NCBI GenBank assembly: GCA_033002965.1
Contig: JAURVB010009040.1
Coordinates: 16,090-80,089, forward strand
DNA from: Piper betle
Taxonomy: Eukaryota; Streptophyta; Magnoliopsida; Piperales; Piperaceae
Length of the DNA stretch: 64,000 bases
Reading direction: 5' to 3'
Positions 12,300 through 24,363 of this stretch are shown piece by piece (position 1 is the stretch's first letter; each line of letters starts with the position of its first letter). The notes under the pieces were generated by a model, which was given only the letters and a program-made list of their open reading frames with translations, made no database searches and was not told where the DNA came from. The position numbers were made by a program, and so were the translations under genes.

Positions 12300-12720
12300 G
12301 TGCTTAGATGGGTAAGCCATGTAATACAATTTTTGGGTTTGAGAGGTTAGTATGAATACATCAAATGGGTTAATGTACTTCCATGTTTAACTTTAACAAA
12401 ACCATGGGGATGTACGACTTGTAGTCTCCTTGTTGTGTCAAACCAATGACACTTAAACAAGACAACTTGATCTTCACCATATTGTAAATCAAATACATTG
12501 AGTAGGACCCCATCGAAATCTAACCCTTCTTTAGACTACACACTACCCTTAACACAAACACCACTACAGGATGTCCATCAAAGGTTGTCATGGATGTTGA
12601 TGCAAAATTTGAAACTATTTATATAATATCCTTTGAAATGTCTAACATGACGAGATGATCCATATGATAATGTGCGAATACGATTATATATTTGCATGCC
12701 TTGACATGTATAAACCCACA
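12300..12720 (-). pseudogene. CACTA (En/Spm) transposase, C-terminal part with DUF4216-like domain
   Basis: Read on the minus strand from about 12700 down, the translation gives GYYINSFKF, then a region like LDFDGVLLNVFDLQYGEDQ, then VVLFKCHWFDTTRRL and HPHGFVKV. This spacing matches the DUF4216 domain found at the end of plant TNP2-type CACTA transposases (a GYYINGFKF motif, then a VxLFKCxWxD core). Frameshifts and stops interrupt it, so it is not functional. It is on the same strand as, and in the expected order with, the other TNP2 pieces at 16963-17332 and 20529-20890. It is therefore probably the same element split by later insertions. Confidence 0.65.
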
Positions 12721-13429
12721 AGACAAGAAACATTTTAAATCATATAATTTAATAAATCAAATAATATATTTACAATTATAAATATAGTAATCGGTTATTT
12801 TAAAAATTAACATACATATTAATGGAGCCACCCAGCAAAAGCAAATCTCTGTATTGCGATAATGCTTTGTGGGTGATGTCTAGTTTATGCATCAAATAAT
12901 CTTTAATATAAAAAGAAATAAGCAAAAGAAGGGCTACAAAAAACTCAACCCATGTGTGAGAACATTAGTTGAATTGCACTTAATCAAGATAAAGTCCAAT
13001 ATCTTCACAAGTTTAAGAAGACACAAGTATGAGCAATATGTAGTTCTTCATCTCCAAGCATACAAAAATCATCTTTTTGAGGCATCTCTCGTCCTAGGTG
13101 AGAAAAAATTGATTGACAACCCAGTCAACTCTTGGTCCACCATCATCATTTTGTATAACACGTTCATCCTCAAAATAGAAGGAACAAAATATTGACATTT
13201 CCTATATAGAACCTTCTAGATACACCTTATTTGATTCTTTCTTCTTTAAATATTAAAAAAATCTTTGAAAATGATACAATCATTTATAATGCATAGGTAA
13301 ATTCTCCATTGAATAAAAAAAGCTTCGTGGTAAGATTTTTCTAATTGCTTACCGTGTTCAACAACCAATGATGTTGATGTAACATCTCCAAAAAAAAATG
13401 GCATTTGTCTGTTATTGTGTTCCACATAG
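12721..13429. other. Decayed sequence between CACTA and gypsy fragments
   Basis: Short open frames lie on both strands (12887-13195 on +, 13246-13488 on -) without clear domains. By position this would be the part of the CACTA transposase just before DUF4216, but I cannot align it convincingly. Confidence 0.35.
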
Positions 13430-15343
13430 GTTAAGGAATTAAATAACAGAAAACAATAGGCGCAAGCCTTTGCAAGAACGTAGGACAATTGTGGCTTTCA
13501 AATTACTCATTTTTGTGGTATATACTGATGCGTCAGGAATTGGATCAAGATGTGTGCTCATGCAGAGAGACAAGTTATTGCCTATGCTTCGAGAATATTG
13601 AAGCCGTATGAGAAGAATTATCCAACTCATGATTTGTAGATAGCCACAGTGCATCAAGCATTGAAAACTTGGAAACATTAATTATATAGAACTCCATTCA
13701 AGTTAATGGCTGACCATCAAAGTTTAAAGTATATTTTCACCCAAAAGGATTTAAACAATAGGTAAAGGAGATGGTTAGAATTCCTAATTGATTATGATGT
13801 TAAGATTGACTATCATAGAGGAAAGGCTAATAAAGTGGCCAATGCTTTGAGTTGTTATGCAACTGAGTTTGGAGATTGAGGCATCGTAACTATGATGGCT
13901 CAATTAATGATATTACCAATTGTAATTAGTAGAGATAGGTTAGACAGGAAAGAGATGTGTTGCCAAATCATTGGATCTCTATACGGGCATATACTGGATT
14001 TTCTAAAGTTGATGATAGATTATTTCAATTGAATGATCAACTTTATGTTCCACATGTTCCAAAATTTTTTGATCTCCATAGTAATATGCTTTTGGAAGCA
14101 CATGCTTTTAGAAGTGTTGTGTATCTTGGATCTACAATTATATATTCTGATGTGTGAAGAACATATTAGTGGTCAGGTATGAAAAAGGATGTAATTGATT
14201 TTGAGTAAAAATGTCTAGCGAGTAGATTAAGGTGAAACACATGAGGCCAGGTGGTACTTTGCATCCTTTGGTAATTCCTGAGCGGAAGTGGGAATGTATC
14301 ACCTATGAATTCATCTCTGGCTTACCAAAAACAAAAAATTGCCATGATGCAATTTGGGTGATTGTTGATAGGTTGACCAAATCAGCTCATTTTATTCCAA
14401 TTAAGATGGATTTTACCTTAGAAAAATTGGCAAAGCTTGTATATCTCAGAGGTTGTAAGGTATCATGTAGTGCCAAAATAGTGTCGGTTCATGATTAGAG
14501 ATTTACTTCCAAATTTTAAGGAAACATTAGGTACTCAATTGTCTTTTAGTACAGCTTTTCATTTTCAAATTAATGGACAATCTAAGCGTATTATTCATAC
14601 TTTAGAGGATTTGCTTCGAGCATGCATATTAGGTTTTGATGGTAGTTGGGAGGAACATCTACCTTTAGTAAAATTTTCTTGCAACAATAGTTACAAGGCA
14701 AGCATTGGTATGGCACCGTTTGAGGCATTATATGCGAGACCTTGCAGATCCCCATCTTGTTGGGTTGAGGGTGGTGTAGTATGTTGGTTGGACTGGATAT
14801 GATTTTACAATCTCAAGAAGTTAGGTATCAAAGAAGAAAATGAATGAAAGTGGCTCAAGATTGACAAAAGTCCTATGTTGATTACAAATGTCGTGAACAT
14901 AAGTTTAAGGTGAATGACCTTGTGTTCCTTAACATGTTACCTTCAAAAGGTAACATGAGATTTGGGAATAAGAGAAAGCTTATCCCAAGGTATATTAAAC
15001 TATTTCCTATTTTGAAACTGGTTGGTGAGGTAGTTTATGAGTTAGCTTTATCTCCACATTTATCAGCGGTTCATCTAGTGTTCTATATTTCTATGTTGAG
15101 GAGGTATATCCCATATCCATTTCATTTTATTAGTTATGAAGAGATTGAATTGAAGCCGAACTTGTCATATGAGGAGCAAGCATAGTGTATTCTTGACCAT
15201 CAAGAAAAGATGTGTCACAATATGGTAATAAAATTGGTTCGGGTACAATGGGGTCATAGAGGTATCCAGGAAACCACATGGGAGTTAGAGGATGTGTTGA
15301 GGAAGAGTCACCCTTGCTTGTTTGAGGTTTCAACTTTCAGTTG
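13430..15343 (+). pseudogene. Ty3/gypsy polyprotein fragment: RNase H, integrase, chromodomain-like tail
   Basis: In order on the + strand: RNase H (VIAYASRILKPYEKNYPTHDL near 13577, then LMADHQSLKYIFTQKDLN and [18 protein letters not shown]); the integrase zinc-binding part, degraded (13957-14220); the integrase core (FISGLPKTKNCHDAIWVIVD, 14232-14498, continuing in another frame with QINGQSKRIIHTLEDLLRACILGF and YNNSY-like text, 14491-14780); the GPF/Y-type C-terminal module (14910-15185); and a chromodomain-like tail (WELEDVL... HPCLFEV) up to about 15343. Several stops and frameshifts separate these pieces. No reverse transcriptase, protease or gag lies upstream, so only the 3' half of pol survives. 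No matching + strand LTR follows: the next element at 15397 is a minus-strand LTR. Confidence 0.88.
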
Positions 15344-15396
15344 AGGTATTTACTTTATTTCTTGTTGGCGATGTATTTGTGTTTGTAGGTTGTGTT

Positions 15397-16110
15397 TGTA
15401 ATGACCCGCCCTAACTATCCGGGGGTTACTCAAAAACATAAATGATGCAACAATAACATTAAAGAACATGAATTGTAATAGGACAAATAAGTCTAGAAAT
15501 TTATAAGTAATAAAAATAAATCATGTTACTGATAGCATGAGACAATACGTAAAATAAATTAACTAGGTGAGTACAAAGTCTCATAATCTCTGACCGTTTC
15601 CCATAACCACATTTATAACACAAGAGAATAAAAGGAAGTTCAATTTATTATCAATTCACCAAACCTAGGTTGTAAAAGAACCACAAACCACACTCTTAAA
15701 CCTCAGTCTAAAGCTGCACCTGCGGAGGCAATTCTGCGTTAGTGATAAAACCACTATACCGCATAATTAAATGAAACAAGTCAATATAATACCTATTATC
15801 ATTTCTCGAGACTTTTAGCAATTATGAGCCTATGCTGAGCTCCAATTATGCTGGGAGGGGTGGCCACCATGCGCTGAGTGCAACCGGGGTCAATGAATTA
15901 ACTCAATTCAACACAGGGCAGCACCCCTGACGATTAAATACATGTACAATTAAATACTTGCCCCCATGCCGAAAGGGGTGACAGGGCGCAATGGCACAAA
16001 ACGACTCATCATGCACTTGTGATACAGGCCGTGGGCCACGTAGCGTGTGTGCGCGTACATGGGATTGTAGCTGAATGAGGTGGCCATCCATTAATAGATC
16101 ATCCATTAAT
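15397..16110 (-). mobile_element. Family-A LTR fragment (A1), with an internal inversion
   Basis: Begins TGTAATGACCCGCCC, the minus-orientation LTR end seen also at 36204 and, as its complement, at 60294. From 15580 to 15865 it runs parallel to 36390-36695 and 17400-17640 (shared words CATAACCACATTTATAACA, GAGGCAATTC, AAACAAGTCAATA). From about 15866 to 16085 the sequence is the reverse complement of what the other copies have. The rest of the LTR is missing. Confidence 0.7.
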
Positions 16111-16713
16111 AGACCATCCACATGGTGGGTTGTGTCTTTTAATTGTACATGTATTAATGTTCAAATCTTTAGTTTCTTATACCAAGATTCATTGTCTTTT
16201 CATTTCCTTTTTCTTTCATTTTCTATGAAAAACTTTGTTCTTATATATACATCTTCTTACCCTGAATTCTAAATCGTATCACTATCATCCTTTCACCTTT
16301 TGTGAAGTTTTTCCAACATCATCATTGGTGCTAGAGTTTGCCAGAATTTGCCATTGATATTGGTTGCACGTCAAGATACCCATATGTCAAGCATATTTTG
16401 AAGTGCATATTTTTATTGTTAGATTTGCGGCAAATCATTATTCTTGTGAGTATGTCATTCTTTAGTCTTCTTCTTTTCTCTCACATTTGATGAAATTCTA
16501 TAACTTTTGACAAGAATTGGAACCTTGATATTGTATACCTACAGTTTTGCTAAAACTTCTATTTTAGTAACTCTTGCATTATTATTTTATTATTTGTCCT
16601 TCATTCATTTGACACATACACATACTCCTCTTGCATTGTTGTCATGCTATTTTGTGTTTTTTTCTTATTTTATTTTGTTATCAAACGTCTTTTCTTTTGA
16701 CTAAGTATACTGA
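16111..16713. other. T-rich stretch, possible remnant of a small LTR plus primer site
   Basis: A short direct repeat (ATCCATTAATAGA) lies at 16086-16112. Near 16325 the text TTGGTGCTAGAG resembles a tRNA-Met primer-binding site (TGGTATCAGAGC) preceded by CATCATCA. This could mark the right end of a short + strand LTR starting near 16122, but the match is loose. The rest is T-rich without coding signal. Confidence 0.3.
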
Positions 16714-16966
16714 TGTAATAACCCCATGTTTTGGAAACTTATATTTTCAGTAATTTATAATATTTTGGATAATATTTTTGTTTCCTTTTTTCTATGCTTG
16801 TTGCGGTTATGGGTAGTGGTTGTCTTCCTTCCAATATGCTAAGTAGGTTTAGATCTATATGGAGTTCGTGGTTGTGGCCCTCCATGAAATTGGGTTAAGA
16901 TATAGCAATATTAAATAATATAATATTTCAAGTCAGTTCAAGAATGAACCGAGCATGGGATGTTAC
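16714..16966. repeat. 253-bp repeat with LTR-like inverted ends
   Basis: Starts TGTAATAACCCCATG and ends GCATGGGATGTTACA. The ends are near-perfect inverted copies of each other. The size suggests a solo short LTR or a MITE. No target duplication is visible (ACTGA versus AGCCA). It abuts the CACTA transposase fragment directly. Confidence 0.45.
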
Positions 16967-17332
16967 AAGCCAATATTAATCCACTCTTGATTTGATCTAC
17001 TCACTTGTTCATATTGGTGGTGGCCCATCCTTTTCAACTCTATTCTTGAAAAACTGGTGTCCTTGTCATATGAAGGGGTGATCAAGGGGAAGATGTCATC
17101 AGAGAAAATCAAACCATGAGTGTTTGCCAGAGTCTTGAAGACGAAAAGCTTTAGTTTTTTCCTTACAAATAGGACAAGCAAGCCTTCCATGGGTGCTCCA
17201 TTCTGATAAAATTCCAGAAGATGGGTAATCATTAATTGTCCATAACAAAGCTACACGCATTTGAAAATTTTGTCTTAGTGAAACATCCCATCTCAACACA
17301 ATCGGCCCAGAACATGAATTTAGATACAACAA
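16963..17332 (-). pseudogene. CACTA TNP2-type transposase, middle fragment
   Basis: On the minus strand the translation contains QNFQMRVALLWTINDYP, SGILSEWSTHGRLACPICKE and KTKAFRLQDSGKHSWFDFL. These are hallmarks of the TNP2 transposase of En/Spm (CACTA) elements, with the CxxC pair and the GKHSWFD motif. One frameshift follows SWFD and reading resumes with FSRIELKRMGHHQY. The upstream side stops at a family-A LTR (from about 17320) and the downstream side at the 253-bp repeat. Confidence 0.85.
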
Positions 17333-17664
17333 CTAGTCTTGCAACATATAATATAAATCATAACAATAAATCATGTGCTCTAAAATTTAAAATAACCGTT
17401 CCACAGTCTTGGATCGTTTCCCATAGCCACATTTATAACAAAAGAGAATAATAAGGAAGTCTAACTTTATTGTCGATTCACTATACCTGGGTTGGTAAAA
17501 GAACCACCAACCACACTTCTATTCTTTAGTCCAAAGTTGTTCACCTGCGGAGGCAATTCCACGTTAGTGATAAAACCACTAAGCCGCATAATTAAATGAA
17601 ACAAGTCAATAAAATCCCTATTATCATTCCACCCGTTTATATTATAGTTTCACACAAGCAATGA

Positions 17665-18382
17665 GTAATTATCCCTCAGGTCATTCTGAGATTTGTAAAA
17701 GTCGACTCCCAGCTCATTCTGAGATTAGAAAACGTCTCCCAGCTCATCCTGAGATTAGGTGGTCTCCCAATTCATTTTGAGATTAGTCATGGTCCCCCAG
17801 TTCATTCTGAGATTTGAACATTGTCTCCCAGCTCATTCTGAGATTTGGTGGTCTCCTAATTCATTTTGGGATTAGTCATGGTCCCCCAATTTATCTTGAG
17901 GTTAAAATCATCTCCCAGCTCATTCTAAGATTAGGAAACGACTCTCAGCTCATTCTGAGATTAGGTGGTCTCCCAATTCATCTTGAGATTAGTCATGGTC
18001 CCCCAATTCATCTTGAGGTTAAAATCGTCTCCCAGCTCATTCTGAGATTAGAAAATTGTCTCCCAGCTCATCCTGAGATTAGGAAACGGCTCCCAGCTCA
18101 CTCTGAGATTAGGTGGTCTCCCAATTCATCTTGAGATTAGTCATGTTCCCCCAATTCATCTTGAGGTGAAAATCATCTCCCACCTCATTCTGAGATTAGA
18201 AAATTGTCTCCCAGCTCATTCTGAGATTAGGAAACGGCTCCCAACTCATTCTAAGATTAGGAAACAGCTCCCAGCTCATTCTGAGATTAGGTGGTCTCCC
18301 AATTTATCTTGAGATTAGTCATGGTCCTCCAATTCATCTTGAGGTTAAAATCGTCTCCCAGCTCATTCTGAGATTAGTGCCG
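17665..18382 (-). repeat. About 30-bp tandem repeat array inside LTR A2
   Basis: Roughly 24-27 units built around CTCCCAGCTCATTCTGAGAT followed by a variable tail. Four unit types alternate: tails TTAGGTGGT, TTAGTCATGGT, TTAAAATCGT and TTAGGAAACGG. Together they form an irregular higher-order repeat of about 115-150 bp. The block keeps an open frame (17814-18134) only because the period is near a multiple of three. Confidence 0.9.
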
Positions 18383-19552
18383 ACAAAGGCTACTAATTTG
18401 GGAAAATAGAACATTTAATCTAGATATACAAGTGTGAGAAAATATAACATTTCAAATAATTATAAGGACAATACAACATTCCAAATAATTATACGGATAA
18501 TATAACATTTCAAATAATTATATGGACACACATAGTAATTTTAAAGGTGCGGCCCTGTGTCAGACTGAGTCAATTCCTTGACCCCGATTGCGTTACAGTG
18601 CATGGTGGTTGAATCTGGGCTCAGGCTGACCAGGGCTACCAACAAGGGAAAGTACAATATTTCAGATGATTATACAGACCTGGATATTTCGAACTCGCAG
18701 CTGCGACCAATGATCCTAATCTGAACGAGAATATAAAATTATACATAAGTATAATTTTATTCGAGTAGGAATGCATGCAACTAAATATCTAATATATATA
18801 TCATTTTCAAAAATATTAAATATTAAATTATCAACAAATCTAGTGAGATAATTAATTATTCCTGTGACATAATCATGTAAATCCTACTTCACATTTTAAA
18901 TTAATTATCTAAATCATAATTAATACCTAACAATTGATAAAATAATTATTACTAATAACAAGTATTTAATTTTCTTTTGCGGTGATAATTATTTAACCCC
19001 GATCTTGATGATTTAGTTGACGGTTATAATTTTTAATCGCTACTATTATTTACTGCAATTTAATTAATTAAGTTGTTCAATTAAATTATTTAAAATAATT
19101 TGTATTATTCAAAAATATTATTAATACAATTATTTTATATTATTCGACTCAATAAAGTTTAAAACTTTATTTAATTTCATTATGTTATTTAGGTTCGATG
19201 CGAGTGATTGCTACCCGATTGTCGTTTAATAACCCATTTTACACAGTACTGACTCGTTATTAAAATAATCACTTTATTTACCTAATATTAAATTTAATAT
19301 GGTAAAGGTAAAATTTTTATTTTATTAATTACTTATAACCCTCCGATTTAATTTAATCGCTTAAATTTCACCGATTAATTATTGACCGTTTATCGTTATC
19401 GAGTTTTTATTACTCGTGGCAATTTCATACAATAATTAGTTAGATTAGTAACTTTACCCATAACCCATTAAAATAATTATTTTTAAAGATTTATTACTAG
19501 TTCAAATTATTTCTAACTCGAGTCGGTATAGAGTCAACTAGTATTTACAGAA

Positions 19553-20076
19553 TTGCCACTGCCCTTCTTCTTCTTCTTCGGCATGCCCTGTTCGTGTCTC
19601 CAGGTGCTGTCCAGCCGCCGCTGCCACCGACCACCTCCGGCCATGGTCCATTGTCGCCATCTAGCCCTGCCATGCCGTTGCGGTGTCGCCCTAGCCAACT
19701 CCGGCTGTCTTCCAACCGCGGCGATGCCCGCATCGCCCTCCTAGCGGCACGCTCGCGGTGGCAATTCCACCTCCGGCGAGCGTCGCTGCCTCAATTGGGT
19801 GGTCGCCTCGTCACGGTCGACCACCTATCTACCTTCCCCAGCAATATTGGAACCCGTTGCCACCCAGGACGACTGAATTTCTTCCCCCACTGCCGTTGCC
19901 CCTGTTTTTGGCCATTTACCACCCCAGGCTGACATCCACACATGCGAGATCGACCCTACAGTGATTGACGAAGAGGGTAGGATCATCTTCCGACGTCGGA
20001 ATGACCCTTGCCACCGATTCCCGGTGACCTTGCCTGTGCTTTCCCATCTCGCCGAAATAGGGGACGCGTCAGCCAA
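19553..20076. other. GC-rich island inside LTR A2
   Basis: Open frames on both strands (for example 19594-19932 and 19825-20076) overlap. Their peptides are low-complexity P/R/G/S-rich, with no domain. The same position in the + strand relative (about 57900-58930) is also GC-rich with overlapping frames. I treat it as LTR sequence downstream of the promoter, not a gene. Confidence 0.65.
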
Positions 20077-20279
20077 ATTAAAGTTTAATTTTTTTGTTTA
20101 GTTCCTTTCTTGTTGATTTTAAACTTTAATCCTCACGATTATAAAGCTTATTCTCAAATTAAAATATGCATGCAAGATAATTAAGAAGAGGGAGATAGAA
20201 AGAATACCTAAGTAAGGAAGAAGACATGCCGGCAAGGGAGAGGAGAAAAGAATGCGAATGAAGGCTAGGTGGAGGACAT

Positions 20280-20300
20280 CCTTTATAAAATGAAATGACG
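20280..20300 (-). promoter_or_regulatory. Putative LTR A2 core promoter
   Basis: On the minus strand CCCTAGCCGTCATTTCATTT precedes TTATAAAGG. The same CTAGCCGTCATT word and TATAAAA box occur at 57907-57933 (+) and near 37289-37315 (-), so the pairing is conserved among family-A copies. Confidence 0.5.
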
Positions 20301-20528
20301 GCTAGGGTTTGGGGAAACACACCAACACCTGTATTTTACTCCTTTAACTGGGTAACCGGGTAAAGAATAAAATATTAAACCGGGTAGATAATATAATATA
20401 ATTAATATTAATTCTCTGACGTTCGATCCTTCCTTGCCCGAGTCGAATATATTAAAAAAAATTTTTTAATTTTTTTCCCCATAATCTTTACACTTTTCTT
20501 CTGTTTATCACCTTTATTAGCTTGTAAA

Positions 20529-20890
20529 TTATATCTTCGGGCCTTGCAGTATAGAAACTCTTGTAAGTGATGTCTCCTTATAATACAACATGCACTCATT
20601 TGAACATACATGTATTTTCTCTATCCACACTCCTAGCTTCTTCATTAATTTCTTTGAGTCATAAAAAGAACTTGATAACATGTTCTTTCTTGGTAAGAAA
20701 TTTTTCATAATAGATACAAACTCATTAAATGTTGTTTGAGCACCATTATGACTCGTTTTTATATTTAATAACCTTATTGTTGCAAAATCTAGAAACGCCT
20801 TAACTGCATGTTCATACACTAGATTGAAAATTCCTTTACTTAACTACCTTTGAAACATCCAATCATGACCATTTCTATTCATTGTTATGG
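20529..20890 (-). pseudogene. CACTA TNP2-type transposase, N-terminal fragment
   Basis: Read from about 20880 leftwards: MNRNGHDWMFQR, YEHAVKAFLDFA, SIMKNFLPRKNMLSSSFYDSKKLM, and IEKIHVCSNECMLYYKE. This follows the start of TNP2 transposases (M-R-WM motif, EF-LEFA, then KxHxCxNDCxLYRKE). The CPxCG part expected next is degraded. It continues, after the family-A insertion, in the fragment at 16963-17332. Confidence 0.8.
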
Positions 20891-21588
20891 CCTACACTGA
20901 TGTATGTCAAAAAACTTTATATAGAGCTTGAGACTGAAATCAACAACACCACAAGTTAATTTAGGTGTCGATAATAACGATAGCATACATAAGTGTGTTC
21001 ATATTTATAAGAGGCATGCTTCACTAAAAAACATATATGGATATATCTTAAATTAAATTAGAATGAACTATAATAATATATGGCTTAAAATAAGCTGAAT
21101 TCACAATCCTGATCAATCAAAGGCAATTCTCCCACCTTCAATCTTTTGTAATAGAAAATTCCTATAGTTCTTGGTTGTCTGGTATATGGCTGGAAAAACT
21201 AGACATCGGACATCCATTTAGGAGATCTGAAGTTGTGAACTGAATTGGTACTCGACACAAGACTATAGGGGGGTCATCGACAGTTATCGTTGGACTCAAG
21301 AGACATCGACAGGGGATAACTTAGTTGGGTAAATTACAATGATTTGTTAGTAATTAATTATGATAATGTAATAATCATCCCTCAATTATTTAAAATATAA
21401 CAAATCCAATCATGAAATAAAACACGAAAAATCTACTTAAAAGCAAAAACATATTAATCATCAAATCATGCATACCATGACACAAATATATTCAATTAAA
21501 AATGTATCATTAATCACAATTTAATTAATCTCTAATCATGCTTCAACATACAAATCATGATTTTAACTGATTTTAAATTAATTGCATT
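20891..21588 (-). other. Presumed 5' leader region of the CACTA element
   Basis: AT-rich with no open frame of note. By position it lies between the TNP2 start and the element terminus at 25274, and is split from the latter by the solo LTR at 21589-24358. Confidence 0.4.
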
Positions 21589-24358
21589 TGTAACACCCCA
21601 ATTCGATCCACCCGCAAACCGAATTGGAAATGTTACCGGAGACCGAACTATTCGCTAATCAACATAATTTGGTTAAGCAGACCTTGATCTATCATTGGCG
21701 TATGATAGATTGTCTCAAGATAGTGATGCAAACATTCAATGTATTGATGAGATGTTTAGGTTTTAACATTATTCAAAATGAATCCTATGATGAAATTCAT
21801 ATTCAAAACAAAGCAAACCTGTTAAAAGTTTGAAAGCCATGATTTTTAAAATAAAATAGACAAAGTCTCCCCTAACAGTGCAATAGGGACTACCCTGTCA
21901 ATGGCAAACAATATGTATACATAACAATAAAATATAAAGCGATGCTAAAACATCATCTCTTTCCAATAGCATTGACATTATAATCATCTTTATATTGTTA
22001 CGTCGGGTCTCAACCCCATTTGCTTATCCTATTCAATTCTATTAATAATAATCAACACACAGATGATATCACAGTTTCACAAAATAATTCCTGCAATTAG
22101 ACATTAAATCATTCATCCACATAATTCACAACAATTCATCAAACTACAATTTCCATTCCATTTGGCAGGTACATGTGTGCATGGTGCATTGCTGCTCTTC
22201 CACAGCCCCAATAGCGATCAATCATTTAGGTTCTCACCCGCATATATAATAAGAAAATGTTAGTAATGAGTGTTACTAGTCTAAAAATAACTAATAATCA
22301 AACTTGCATTAGAATCTCTTATAAAGGCACTAATTAGGAACCATTAGCCTCTGCTTGAGAGCGTCCCATTTTGATTTGTCAGATGCCTCAACATTTTCAA
22401 ACTATCCATCGCATGGAAAATCAATTATCCTAGAGCCCTCAACATCCTCCGTATCACTCCGACCCTGAGTGCACAGAGGTCGAGTACTCTCAAGTAGGAA
22501 CCTTCAGTACCCTTAGAATCCACAAGTCTAGACATGCACTACATTGTACAACCCATAGTCCTCCACACTTCTCAGGTTTGAGGAACTCAAAGGTGGAGTT
22601 GTTAGGATCCCTCGGGAACGGAACAACCCACTCACCAATACAAAGCCTGCTTTGACACTGCCACGTACAACCGCTCACGGTGCACTTGAGTCGACTTTCC
22701 CTTGATTCACATCTCACTGGAAAATCGATAAAACTATATATGCATAGGTTGGGTAGGGATTATAATATAGTAGGCTTGAAGGCATCATGATCTGGATCTA
22801 AATTATCTAAAACAAACTTGAGGGATCTCAATGTCGAGGGTCATTAATCTAGAAATTCATACGATTAAATGGCCAGTGTGGAGTGGGATACGATAAATCC
22901 ACTACTCGACAAATCTGTATACCTGTTAAAACAAATCGCGATAGAGTGATAGAGTCAAACCAAAAGCTAGTCCTAAACGGACATGGTAGAAGCTCCAATC
23001 ATGTCCACGAGCCTAGGCGGCAAGCTTCTACTTCGTATCTACACATCGAAACTAAAAGCTAATACCCGTTATTTGAATGATGCATTCACATATCCTATAT
23101 CACACTCACATCAATCCACATCATGATTTTCTAAGTTATAGTGCAGTTAATTAACAATTCATACCTAATTTACTTAATCAGTTCATTTGCATTTATTTTA
23201 TATCATTCAAATGATGCAAATTTATTTTTATTTACAATAAAAATAATTTATTATGTCAATCTATCCAATCCTAGTATGATGTGCTAATAGTTATCAATTT
23301 TTAAATAATTACATCAGAGTTAATTATATATGTGTCATTGGTGATCGGCGATGACTAGGATTTGTCACCTGGTTTGGGACTTGAATTCGGCAATCAGCGA
23401 TGTCTGAAGTTCGATTAGGTTTGTCTAGATAAATTCGGCAAAAATCTAGCAATTTTCGGTAAATTCCAGCGAATCTGGATTTTTGGCAAATTTTCAGCAG
23501 CTTCTAGTAAGTTTTCGACAGTTTTTCAGTTACTTTTCCAGCTAGGAGAATGAGGCTGTGGGTTAGAACCAGCTCGGCGAACTCGACACGACCACGGTGG
23601 TGGTGAGGGCGACAATAGCGGCGATGGTTGTCAGCAACGGCCGTGGGTTGGGTGGCTTATCTGATCCACCCTTGGCCATTCTCGGTGGTGGCGCACAGTA
23701 GGGGAAAGATGTCTGGGTCGAAGGGGGAAGCGATGGCGGCCGACGGCCGAATCGACATCAGGAGTGCGGCGCAGGCATGCGATGTCGGGTGTCATGGATG
23801 CTCGGCTGAACTCTTGTAGAGTCAATTGGTGGCAGTGTGGCTGATGGAGGCGGTGTCGGCGGCAATAATTGAGGCGGCGATCGGGGTTAGGGGAGAAAAC
23901 ATTGGGGGAGGGTTTTAGGTGGCACTTTCATAAATAAAAGTGGACTCGACTTTGACTCGAGTTAAAAATAATAACTAACTCCTAATAAATTCTAAACAAA
24001 ATCCAAAAAAATCAAAAAATAGCATAAAATATAATACACTTAATAACATTAAAATGACATGTTCTATAACTAATAACCCACCCAAATTGTTATATAACAC
24101 GTCCTAATGCATTGTTTGGCATAAAAATAATTATACAATCAAATATATATAAAAAAATAACTAAATACTGTCATATACTCTAATAACTAATTTTTCTAAT
24201 GTTATCATCATATACTCATATACGCTTGCCCTTCATCGCTTTTAACGCATGGCTAGCCTCGACTTAGCACACATGCCATGAAACTGCCTCGACTCAAACC
24301 AATGGGTAAATTGATTGGTTCGCTGATTTAAACTCTGACTTGAGTCACGGGTTTTACA
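21589..24358 (-). mobile_element. Solo LTR, family B copy 1, with target-site duplication
   Basis: Starts TGTAACACCCCAATTCG and ends CACGGGTTTTACA, 2770 bp. It is flanked by a perfect 5-bp duplication GCATT (21584-21588 and 24359-24363). No internal domain or second LTR adjoins it, so it is a solo LTR left by recombination. The interior aligns with the copies at 31511 and 32211. A GC-rich patch lies at about 23560-23900. Orientation is taken as minus because the gypsy element at 25422-30063 has its primer site next to a TGTAACGTCCCC end read the same way. Confidence 0.88.
23560..23900. other. GC-rich island inside LTR B1
   Basis: Overlapping low-complexity frames lie on both strands (23628-23819 and 23631-23825). 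The equivalent site in the other family-B copies is also GC-rich (about 33890-34080 and 52440-54130) but its sequence differs greatly. Confidence 0.6.
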
Positions 24359-24363
24359 GCATT

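Larger units (their letters stand above)
17320..20492 (-). mobile_element. Family-A LTR copy (A2), long version with tandem-repeat block
   Basis: From about 17320 the sequence parallels 15480-15810 and 36290-36620. It then carries a tandem array (17665-18382), a block complementary to 59340-59395 (GTCAGACTGAGTCAATTCC), a long AT-rich part, a GC-rich part (19553-20076), a promoter-like part with a TATA motif, and ends ATCTTTACA at 20492. Compared with the + strand copy at 57605-60294 the order of blocks is the same in reverse. The first bases (TGTAACGACCCG) are missing, and it splits the CACTA transposase. Confidence 0.7.

Noticed and set aside
12548..12575. CACTACAGGA as a possible CACTA terminus
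   Set aside because: It lies inside the DUF4216-like coding region, is read in the wrong place for an end, and lacks subterminal repeats.
17814..18134. 106-residue frame with repeated SQLILRLG-type units
   Set aside because: It is a direct translation of the tandem repeat in LTR A2 and has no start context or homologous domain.
17665..18382. CRISPR-like regular repeat pattern
   Set aside because: Units are contiguous, with no unique spacers, in plant LTR DNA.
19545..20076. Frames in the GC island of LTR A2 that look like a small gene
   Set aside because: Frames overlap on both strands and are not preserved in the related LTR A4.
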